Shown in pieces: positions 11,186 through 20,615 of a stretch of 64,000 bases of DNA. Location of the stretch: NCBI GenBank assembly GCA_016748015.1, contig JAAOMT010000012.1, positions 175,583 to 239,582 on the forward strand. Direction: 5' to 3'. This DNA comes from Geosiphon pyriformis (taxonomy: Eukaryota; Glomeromycota; Glomeromycetes; Archaeosporales; Geosiphonaceae). The position numbers and the translations under genes were made by a program. Within the stretch, counting starts at the first letter, position 1. Each line of letters starts with the position of its first letter. A model generated the notes under the pieces. That model saw nothing but the letters and a program-made list of their open reading frames with translations. It searched no databases and was not told the origin of the DNA.

Positions 11186-11275
11186 TATATGCTCAATACT
11201 ATTTTTTTATTGGTCTATTTTCCTATCTGTTTTTCCTATTATTTCTTTTATACTTTTTTTTATGAGTAACACTGT

Positions 11276-11567
11276 CATTTTTCTTATAGTTAAAGCTGGT
11301 TTTTTTAATCAAATACTTTTTTTTCATATTAACACTGTTAGACTTGATAGTGTTACCAGCTTTTGAATTTCATAAATAATTATTTAGTTTTTTAGCAGAA
11401 ATCTTTTTGTTACTAATACTGTCTTTTAAAGTACCACTTCTTTTTTTTTTCTAAATAAGACAGGTTTAATACTGATATTAAAACCAAAATTCTTAAAAGT
11501 CTTTTTCATAATAGTAATACTAGAGCCAATAGTGGCTTTGTAATCAAGCAAAAATAATTTGAATTTA
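11276..11567 (-). pseudogene. LINE ORF1-like N-terminal fragment
   Basis: Minus-strand remnant between two solo LTRs, with readable pieces such as VLFRKKKEVVL and, in the next part, NSVNMKKKYLIKKTSFNY. This resembles the Lys-rich N-terminal region of a second LINE ORF1 type in arbuscular mycorrhizal fungi, from memory. Together with 9117-9602 it may be one internally deleted minus-strand LINE into which both LTR elements inserted. Confidence 0.4.
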
Positions 11568-11571
11568 TTGT

Positions 11572-12593
11572 TGTTATAAGTAATTATTTGAGATGTTAAT
11601 GTAAATAACAAACTTGTAATTTGGTGTTCAATAACTGGTACAGTTAATAATATTTAAAAGTTTTGGTATTTGAAAATTTTAGTTAAGTTCTTTGTATAAT
11701 AAACAGAAATTCAATGCTGATATCTTGTTGTAATGTTTCTAATTTTTTTTCCAACTCTTGAGTTGGTATGCTTTAGTATCCATAGTTTCCCAGAATGTCT
11801 ATTCTGTTAATTTTTTTTTTAGCTTAATAACTAATATCTTCTGATAAGTTATCTTCAATTTTGAATGTCTACTCTTATTCTTGAGTCTTTTATCAATTTT
11901 TTTTAACATTAGTACTCCATGCATTAATCCTTTAATCAGTTAGCAAATTAATAAAACAACAAATAAAATAAAATAAAATAAAAAAAAAAAATAAAAAAAA
12001 AAATAAAAAAAAAATTAATATCTCATTAATAGCCATGATCAAAAGTTATTGTTTTAATATGGTTAAGTATTGGATTTTATTAACATAAAATGTTAATAGA
12101 GTAGATATAATTAATATTTCTTAATTAAGTAATGATAACATAGATTCAAGTAGTAATTGATATTTTATTGATAAATAATTTAATTCTGCTTCAAGTTGTA
12201 GAAAACTACCTTTTAAAAAAAAAATAAGATATAATTAATGTGTCAAGTATTAATTCTGAACTGGATTCTAACTGGAAATTCTGTCTTTTCTGTTTCTAAT
12301 ACTCTTGCTATATATACATAATTAATGTTCTATAAGATTTCATATATTTATGAGCAATGTGTCATTATTTCTTAAACAATATTTACATTGTTAAGCAGTG
12401 TATTCTAATTTACTGACATTGTTTATATTGTTAAGCAATATGTTTTAATTTATTGATATTGTTTATATTGCTAAGCAATGTGCCATAATTCACTAGCAAT
12501 ATATTCACATACTTAATATTATTCTCTTATTGGTCTATTTTCCCTATCTGTTTTTTCTACTATTTTTTTTGTATTTTTTTTCTATGAGTAATA
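11572..12593 (-). repeat. Solo LTR, family A
   Basis: 1022 bp, TGTTATAAG at the left and ATGAGTAATA at the right (reverse orientation), flanked by a perfect 4-bp duplication TTGT (11568-11571 and 12594-12597). It has the ATTGCT palindrome array at about 12350-12500, a TATATATA box, T-rich and A-rich runs and the GTATAATAAACAGA block common to all family-A LTRs. It is the product of LTR-LTR recombination. Confidence 0.85.
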
Positions 12594-12597
12594 TTGT

Positions 12598-13144
12598 ATT
12601 AAATGGTAAAAAACTTCTTTTAAAAAACCTATATGACTTTTTTTTAGGAATTTAGGACAAAAAAAAGAAAAAAGTTTTGTTATTAATACAAATTATGATT
12701 TAAAGTAGTGCCAAAACAATAAATATTTTTGGCTGTTTCTTTAGAATCAGAAAAAAATATTACAAATCCAAAATATATGAATTTAAGACTATTAAGGCAA
12801 CTACTATTAAGTGTATAATTGAGAAAAAGATGGAAAATTTTTGTTTAAATAAAAACTATATAATTAAGAGTATATTAAAAAACTCTTTTACAAAGTAGTA
12901 TTAAATTATTTAATGATTGATGAAAAACTGGTATTGAAACTTGATAAAATTAAATTCAATATTAATATTATTATGAAGAGTTGGACAAAAAATACATAGT
13001 CTTTGAAAGACTCTTAAAGCTTTAGACTAATTAGTATGCTTTTTTAAGTTATATTAATAATACTGTCTTTTTAAATATTATAAACATTATTAGTTTTGAG
13101 AAATTGGTTTAAATAATAAAAAATTTGCCAAATAAAAAGACTAC
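12598..13144 (+). pseudogene. LINE ORF2 fragment upstream of RT
   Basis: Plus-strand remnant. Pieces such as NIIMKSWTKNT and, near the right end, NIISFEKLV with IIKNLPNKKTT match the segment between endonuclease and RT in LINE ORF2 of these fungi (pattern FDEL...LPDGKAAG), by memory. It is cut at 13144 by the LTR of G4, so the RT itself is missing here. Confidence 0.5.
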
Positions 13145-13956
13145 TGTTATTTATAGAAATAAAAATCATAATAAGTAAAAAAATAGTCAATAAAAAAGAA
13201 ACATAATAAAAAAAAGAATTTCAAAATTTTTTTTAAGAAATTACAAAATTACAAAATTGCAGAATTTTTTTAAAAAATTGAAAGATTTTAAAAAATTTTG
13301 TATAACACAAATTATGTATATATAATAAAAGTATTAAAAGCAGAAAAAACAAATTCATATAGAAAACAATAATTAAAAACAAGTAATTATCTAATACTTT
13401 TCTCTTTAAAAAATAGTTTTCTATAATTTAATATGAAATTATACTCATATTAATAAAATATCTATTATTATCCAAATTTATGTTATTATTACTTGATTAA
13501 AAAATATTAATCAATTTTATACTATCAATATTCTATGTTGATAAAATTCAATACTTAACTATACTGAACCAATAACTCTTGATGAGATACTAATTTTTTA
13601 TTTTTATTTTTTTTATTTTTTTTATTTTTATTTTTTTTGTTGTTTACTAATTAATTAAAAAATTTAAGTATTAAGTAATTGACATTAAAAATAATTTGGT
13701 AAAAACCCAAGAACAAGGGTAGAAAACTTAAAAATAATTTATCAAAAGAGCATAATTGTCAAAATAAATTAGCCATTACACTAAAAAAAAAATTTATAAA
13801 AGAAACTAACAATTAAATTTCTGTTTATTATATAAAAGACTCAACCAAAACTTTTAAACTCCAAAACTTTCAGAAATCATTATTATCAACAGTTATTAAG
13901 CACCAAGTTATAGATTTGTTTATTTGTTCCAACATCTTAAATAATTATTTGTAATA
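13145..13956 (+). repeat. 5' LTR of G4
   Basis: TGTTAT start, GTAATA end (GTAACA in G2), 812 bp. It carries the TGTATATATAATA promoter-like box near 13313 and the TCTGTTTATTATATAAAAGA block near the end that matches the family-A LTRs. The U3 part has ATTACAAAAT repeats where other copies have palindrome arrays. Confidence 0.65.
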
Positions 13957-14039
13957 TTTAATACTCTTTGTGAAATATAATTTAACAAAAAACCAGCATT
14001 AATATTTATTATCTGAAACAATAACAGAATCAAAAGTAA

Positions 14040-15700
14040 TAAAAACAAATTATTTGAAATTTACAAAAGCTTTATTTCAATACTATCAAACTTATTTTGG
14101 ACTAACAAGTAACTATTGACCAGCAGAATCATCTTTTAACTTTTATATTAACAAAAAAATTATATTATACTTGGAAAACCAAAGAGATTTAAAAGCTGTC
14201 TTCAAAAATTTCTATAATGAATTACTTCAAAACATTATGTTTCTATAAAATTATTTGTTCATTTTATTAATTACAGAAATAAATTAAGAAATTGAAAATT
14301 ACACCCAACAGAGATTTTTTATTATCTTTACAAACAAAAATATAAGAAAGTTATAAATTTTAACTGAAACACCAAAAAAAATACAACTATCTATTTAAAA
14401 AAAACCAAAAATTATTTAATTTATTTATTTATTATACTATTATATGTCCAAAAACATCATCTAAATAACAGTAACTGTTATAATTATATTAAAAATACTA
14501 TTATTCAGAGTATTATTCCAAAATAATCAAAAAAAAACCAATTTATTATAAACCTATGGCAGTTTCTTTGAAAAATTTAAATTATAATTATAATTAGCAA
14601 TACCATTAGGACTTTAATTATTATTATTCCAACCAAATTTTGGATCTACCAGTAATTGGGCAGACATTAATCCAGAAGAAAAAAAAACAGTAATCAGGAA
14701 AAAAATAATCAGAACTTGATCCCAAACAATCCAAAAGTTCAAACTCCAATTGTTTAAATCTAGCAAAATCCAAATAATTTAAATCCTGTTTTTATTTTTT
14801 TACAAAACTTATCTTCACTAATCCCAATTAATCAACCACCAGTAGTATTAATTGTTACTTATTAATAATAATCACAATTACAACTATTGGTATTAATGGT
14901 CTATATATTAATTATCAAATTAAAAAAATTTACCAGTAAAAAAAACAACATTCAAGTATGGCTAAACAATATAGCAAAAGTTATTACAGCCAATAAATAG
15001 GACAATATTAGAGTCTTTCAAATAATTTTCTACTTTTTATAAAACACTATCAACTTATAGTATTAAGATTTTGATGTATTTAAAACTGCATTTCTACAGT
15101 ATTTTAGTAATAATAATAGCATCAATTATCTGTTAACTAGTTTTATTACAATCAAGTAAAATAATATTAAAGCAGTCACTATTTGCTTAGAATGCTTTCA
15201 CAGAAATTTGCGCCAAATTCAAGCAATTAATGCTGATTACTTTACAACATCACAAATTTTAAATACATTTATTCATGAATTATACAGTAGCCTTCTGCAA
15301 TAAGTATGTTCAATGTATTTAAATACTCTCTAAGATACAGTCACATATACCAGAGATTTTAAATTGACAAAACTCAAAGCCAACTATATTTAAATTATCA
15401 ACTTAATAATGAATAAATCATCTAAATTAAATTTTAAATTGAAACAATTCTGTAATTTAATTAATCAAAAATTAAAAAGATACTTAGCTAACAGTCCAGC
15501 AATCTATTAATTTTCTCAATATTGCAACAATCAAAAAAACCCAAATCAATTTTAAAATTAGTTATATCTATCATTATCAACAAATTAATTATGGCAGCAA
15601 AAAATACATAATTGCTACTACTATAATAAACAAAGCTATCTAAAAGCAGATTGCCACTTTAGATCTAACAATTTATGATCAAAAAACCAATATAAAAACC
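14040..15700 (+). pseudogene. Gag of G4, decayed
   Basis: Counterpart of G2 gag. The N-terminal piece near 14110-14190 matches SVFNFYINNKI of G2. The capsid-like segment near 15170-15360 keeps CHRNLRQIQ-like text. A zinc knuckle at about 15616-15657 has its second Cys and its His changed to Tyr, all by G-to-A or C-to-T. No open frame of useful length remains. Confidence 0.7.
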
Positions 15701-16159
15701 ACAATTGCAGATGTCAAACTTCAAGTTATGTTAACAACTCAATTAAACAATATTAATATTAGTTTTATTATACTCAAATAATACAATAATTAATATATGT
15801 ATCTCTAATCTATTTAATTTTAATACTGGTAATTTATTAAGCCTTACAATCACAAATAATTTATTAACTTCAACAAATTTAAGCACTGTTCCAAAATACT
15901 GTGCCAATATTAACTGAAAATCTAAGGCCAAAAATCATTTATATTTAACAGAATTGAAAATTGACAATAATAATAGATCAACTAATCTTTATTTTATTAA
16001 ACCAGCCATCAAGATTATGTTAATGAAGTTTAAAAAATAAATATATCCAAAACCTAAATTCCCAGAGTTATTTAAGTTTCTTAGTTATTTTAGAAAATAC
16101 TTAATTCAACAATTCAGAATTACTAACACAACCACTAACCAACAAAATCTTACCAGTAA

Positions 16160-16660
16160 CTGTTATTAAAGACAAATCTCTTGTAATTATATTTTTTTTT
16201 GAATTAGGAGAATTAGCAATAACATTTCTATTTAATAAAGTTACTCTTAACACTAAATCTATTATTACTATATATACTGATACCAAAGTTAATAGCTAAT
16301 CTATCAAATTAATTTTAATAGTGGATTAATAGACAGTATTATTACATAACAATTCATGAATTAATTAGATTGCCATGTTAATTGCACTATTAATACCAGA
16401 ATTATTACAGTTAATAGAGCAATCAAGACTCTTATTGGTAAAATAAACAACTTTTTTTTAAGTCAATAACATTATTACATATATCAAAGTTCTTATTATA
16501 AAAATCATATAATACCAAGCTCTTATTAATAATAACTGGCTATTCAAGATCAATGCTATGCTTAATTAAAATATACAAAAGCTACAGCTTAGTTAAAATA
16601 ATTAATATACTCAGATATTAGTTATTTGTAGATACTTTAAAACAACCCAATTATAGTTAC
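16160..16660 (+). pseudogene. Aspartic protease of G4, decayed
   Basis: Retropepsin-like domain. The active-site triplet reads NSG near 16318 (DSG expected), followed by SIIT, as in G2. The family's NDWL-like block lies near 16540 (NNWLFK). Stops are frequent. Confidence 0.6.
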
Positions 16661-16899
16661 TGATAAAATTTGAAAAAAAAAAACCTATTTGAAAAACTTA
16701 ATAAGTCTTGTAAGCAGAAAACAAGCACAACAAACTGCCACTGATCTTTTTTTAAAACAACAAAAAAAAAAAAAATCTCAAAATACTACTATTACTAAAA
16801 ACACAGCCAACAGTTGACATAGATCATATTTGACTTTAGAATTAAGAAAACAACTATTCTATATCTTACTTAAATATAAAAACTACAAGAAAAAACTTT

Positions 16900-17508
16900 T
16901 ATTTATAAAAGCTTAGATATTGTTTAAAAAAAACTACAAAACACATATTTGCTGCTACTATAAAACATGCTACCAAAAATGCTTTGGCTATCCAAAATAA
17001 CAAGAAAAATAGAACAATAAATCATGGTTTACTTGTGAAAAAACATTACTTGATAAAGAAATATAAAATAATATTTTTGGTTATAAAATAATATATAACA
17101 CATTATTTTAATACATGATTCTTATAAACAACTAAATAAACAGAAGAATGATTTTTAATGTTATATAGAACAGAATTTTTTTGTATTTAAATAGTTATTT
17201 ATATAATAAAAACAAAATTTAAAAAATAACAAGTATTAAAGTTAAAGACATTTTACTTTACAAAATTTTAACAATAAAAAACAACTTATCAGAACTTATT
17301 AAAACTGTTTTTATATTAAACTCAAATATTTTTGTTAATATCTTAAGTAATTTAAAGCAATTTTATAAACACTACCAAAATCTAGCACTTATTTGAAAAA
17401 AACAAGAGTAATATTTAGAGAATTAAATACTAAACTCTGTAAATATTGTCTAATTTTTAATGATTTCAAATATTGTGATGATTATAACTTTATTCACAAT
17501 CTTTTATT
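16900..17508 (+). pseudogene. Cys-rich module and pre-dUTPase segment of G4
   Basis: Decayed counterpart of 46196-46800 in G2. The end reads DFKYCDDYNFIHN, matching DFQYCNECDFIYN of G2, just before the junction to family B at about 17508. Confidence 0.6.
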
Positions 17509-18780
17509 ACATATATTAACAAAAAACCTTTGAAATTTTGAAAAAAAAATTAGTTACAGAACTTATTCTTATATAATCTAATCTAAATTAATTTTTTATT
17601 CTTTATATTAATATATTTGGTTTTAAACTTGGTGTTATTCTCTTTCAAAAGATAAAAATAACAAAAAGCATATTATAGTTTATACCAACAGATTACTTTT
17701 TCCAGCAGAAAAAAATTACTTAATTACTAAACAAGAATACTTGACAGTAATTTAAATTACTAGTTATTAAAATAAATATCTTTTTAGTACCAAATTTTTG
17801 GTAATAACAAATTATTAAGCTTTGGCTTGACTATGTAAAAAAAAAAGCTAAAATATAAACAAATAACTTAATGAATATTTCACTTAGATAAATTTGACTA
17901 TAATATATAATATTATAAAAAAACAAATTATTAAAATGCCAATGCTTTTTTCAAACTTATTATTCAATAATAGAACAATCTTTATAAATTAAACTAACTT
18001 AATTATTAATAATTTTATTTTAACCAAACACAATAATAGACTTAGATAACTACTTTGTCTTAATAAAATTTTTAAATAAAGAACAATATCTATTGAATTA
18101 TATTTAACAACAAAAAAAACATTTGCAAAAACAATCAAATTTTTATTTAATTTACCAAAACCAACTATATAAAAAAAATAAAAAAATCTTAATTGCTTCT
18201 AAAAAATTATTAGAATTAAAAAAATAAAAATTGTAATCTATAACATATATCTTAATTTATTAGTTAAATACTTCAGAAAAACAAAAACAATTCAGAAAAC
18301 TTTAACTTGTTATTATTGGTCTATCTTAGAAAAAACATTGCTAATTATATTAAAATCTGTAATACTTGACAAAAAAAACCCCCAAAAAGATATACATCCA
18401 ATTTTTGTTGGCCAACTATTTAACAAAATTGGTATAGATGTTGTTAATAACTCCTGATGCCAATAAAATTTAGAACTGTAATTATATATTATTAATACTA
18501 ATTATAATTATAATTAATACAATCAAATGTAAATTAATTGATTATATTTCTTAATAACAATTTCTGGATGGTAATTGCAGATCTAAAATATTGAACTGCA
18601 TAAATAAGAGTGTGTAAGAATTTTGAAGCATAACAAAGTCTGTTGTTATCAGATTATATACATCAATTCTTAATTATCATTGGTGTTTCTTAATTTGCTA
18701 AGATTTTTTGTCATTATTAAGCTGATTGCTAATCTTTTATTTTATATTTGCAGGCTAATTTTGTTAATTAAATATGATAA
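17509..18780 (+). pseudogene. Family-B gypsy RNase H and integrase, copy a
   Basis: Decayed RNase H and the N-terminal half of integrase of a second gypsy family, nearly co-linear with 40730-42009. RNase H text includes GFKLGVILFQK and AEKNYLITKQEYL; the integrase side shows HPIFVGQLFNKIGIDVV near 18395-18445. The residues differ clearly from family A (GQALGAVFLQK in G2), so this is not just a mutated family-A copy. The TGTAGGG LTR starts right after a GATAA motif. Confidence 0.7.
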
Positions 18781-19560
18781 TGTAGGGAAGATAAAACCAT
18801 CCGATTAGGCACACCGGCCATCAGGAAAGGCAACCATCTACTTAAGGAACACCAGCCACCAGAGAAGATAAAACCATCCGATTAGGCACACCGGCTATGA
18901 GGGAAGAAAGGAAGGCATACCATCAAATTAGGTGAGGGAAGGCAAATTCCATCCGATTAGACACATTGGCCATGAAGAAAAAAGACGCATTGGCCCTTAA
19001 ACTATCTAGGAACGCTGGTTATTAGGCTATCCAATTAGATGCACTTGCAAACGATTTAGATGCAATGATTATAAAAAAACTCACCAATAAGGATGTTAAT
19101 CGGCCCTTAAGGATCGAATTTCGAATGATCCTTAGTAGGACGATCCAGTCGGTTCCTAACTTTAAGGACCGTCAGTTCCACAATCTCAATCACAGATTAC
19201 AACATACAGCTGGTGATTAATGCACTAGTAATACAAAGATTATCTATTAATGAAAGGTTTTTACAAGATCATTTTTATAAGTGATCACAAATAATGCAAA
19301 ATAAACGCAATGTAATAAAAACGATAATTATAAGATTCTTTCTTTGGTTTCTTGCTAATAATCTTGGAATATGCGAAAAGATCTGAATAGTTGATTATTT
19401 ACCATTTATACAAACTAGATCCAATTTTTAAACGCGTTACTAATGGGTGAATCACAGTCCGGTCCTATCTTGGGACTGGCAGTCCTTGGACTGGACGGAT
19501 TGATTAACGTCCCTATCCACCAGCCATTAGATACAATATACAGCAACTCAATTGGTAATA
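18781..19560 (+). repeat. Family-B LTR / minisatellite region, copy a
   Basis: Starts TGTAGGGAAG directly after GATAA, as at 42010. The first 200 bp hold an 80-bp repeat built on ACCATCCGATTAGGCACACC. Further right come short inverted motifs (AAGGATCGAATTTCGAATGATCCTT lies within 19110-19134) and repeated AGTCC/GGACT words. It retains many CpGs. The 3' boundary is not defined: homology with copy b continues through the antisense ORF to about 20012. Confidence 0.6.
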
Positions 19561-19585
19561 CTGGCTGTGATTTATTAATAATTCT

Positions 19586-19996
19586 CTAATATTTGACGTA
19601 ATTCTCGTCTTGGATTTTGACAATCACTTCCTTTATGCCTTCTCTCCAGCACCTACAACAACTGTTTCGTAAACCAGCTGGTACCTTATTACAAGAATAA
19701 TGAAGATGTTGAATGGAGTTACAAAATATACAGGCAGGTCCATTGATAGGTCGGGAAGTTGAGCTTTCTGTTGATTCTGAATCTCGTTTAGAAATTGAAT
19801 ATGTCGATAGGCTGGTTGGTTCTGTCAATGTTGACTCTTCAGCTGCGTGGGTTGTATGCGATGGCGCTGCGTCGGTTGGTTCTTGTTCGAATAACGGCAT
19901 TTTTGATTGTGACTCGTGGGACCTTTTGTAAAGGGCTATTATGGCTTTATTAGCAATTTCCATATTTCTGGTTATAGCCTCGTTTGCAGAGACCAT
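19586..19996 (-). CDS. Small zinc-knuckle protein, intact ORF
   Basis: 136-residue open frame, one of the few in the window not broken by stops. The N-terminal third is Ala/Ile/Asn-rich and possibly helical (EAITRNMEIANKAIIALYK). The middle is Ser/Thr-rich and low complexity (about residues 45-80). A gag-type knuckle CIFCNSIQHLHYSC (CX2CX4HX4C) follows, then a CCRCWREG cluster that could form a second zinc site. A decayed copy exists at 54207-54617, and homology stops about 15 bp before the ATG in both, suggesting a repeat boundary or an exon edge. It lies antisense behind a family-B LTR. It might be a gag-like fragment, the last exon of a longer gene, or a domesticated knuckle protein. The family is not recognised. 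Confidence 0.5.
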   Translation of the reverse strand: MVSANEAITRNMEIANKAIIALYKRSHESQSKMPLFEQEPTDAAPSHTTHAAEESTLTEPTSLSTYSISKRDSESTESSTSRPINGPACIFCNSIQHLHYSCNKVPAGLRNSCCRCWREGIKEVIVKIQDENYVKY

Positions 19997-20278
19997 ATTT
20001 TTGGAGGTTTAGCCCTGGTTCCGCAGATTTGTCCATTTTTTCCTCCACGATGCAGTAGCATGGGGGCTATCGTTTCGCGCTGCCCTCGTCTACTAGCTTC
20101 TTTCCAAGTTACTGCGGCATAACCCTCCCTTTCTATCTATCATTTATTATATACAATAGCTTTTTCCCCTTTTTTATCCCCCCTCAACTTGTTGAATTGA
20201 TGATCACTTAAAATAGATAGGGACAGCTGACCTGCGCCAGCAAGGAATGCTGATACTTTCTATCGTGAATCTGATCAA
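19997..20278. other. CpG-containing island upstream of the zinc-knuckle ORF
   Basis: Unusually G+C-rich for this window (CGTTTCGCGCTGCCCTCGTC within 20070-20090). Then come a pyrimidine-rich stretch and TATTATATACAATA near 20145, which on the minus strand would precede the ORF. It could be a promoter or an upstream exon. A short minus frame opens MDKSAEPG just upstream of the ORF. Confidence 0.4.
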
Positions 20279-20280
20279 TA

Positions 20281-20312
20281 TGGTGCAAACCATTTATAGT
20301 CATCAAACAATT
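20281..20312 (+). repeat. Left TIR of transposon copy A
   Basis: TGGTGCAAACCATTTATAGT then CATCAAA. It pairs with 25063-25094, about 27 of 30 matching. Just inside, 20370-20415 forms a second inverted repeat, AAACCGTAAATATGA with its partner TCACATTTACGGTTT, which could be a transposase or terminator site. The same structure is near 62570-62630 in copy B. Confidence 0.8.
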
Positions 20313-20615
20313 TATATAATTTTAAATTGTTTCTAGTCTTCCAATTTTAATAATATTAAAAAACTAAACCGTAAATATGATAGATTAAGTTCTCTTTCAC
20401 ATTTACGGTTTATTTTTTGAATTATATTATATTTTATAAAGTTATTAAAGTTTAAAATTAGCCACTTTTATTATTAATCTTTAATTTTCGGATGCCGATC
20501 AATCAGATTTTAGCCAATCAGCAATCATTAAAGTCACGTTACCACGTGATAAATCATCAAAGTATTATCATTTTCAGAAAGGCTTTCAATTAATATTAAT
20601 CTAATCTCTAGATGG

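Larger units (their letters stand above)
9603..11271 (-). repeat. Composite solo LTR (two LTR modules), family A
   Basis: On the plus strand it starts TGTTACAG and ends ATGAGTAACA, the reverse of the TGTTACTCAT start of G2's LTR. It is flanked by a perfect 4-bp duplication CTGT (9599-9602 and 11272-11275). At 1669 bp it is nearly twice the usual 900-1020 bp: 9603-10503 is a full LTR ending in ATAAGTAACA, and 10504-11271 is a second LTR lacking about 200 bp of one end. The shared target duplication indicates that the pair arrived, or was resolved, as one unit. Confidence 0.75.
13145..17508 (+). mobile_element. Gypsy element G4, 5' part (family-A-like)
   Basis: A heavily mutated 5' LTR, primer site, gag, protease and Cys-rich region that follow G2 block for block. 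At about 17508 the sequence switches to RNase H of a different gypsy type (family B). dUTPase and RT are absent. Very A+T-rich, with almost no CpG and stops throughout. Confidence 0.75.
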
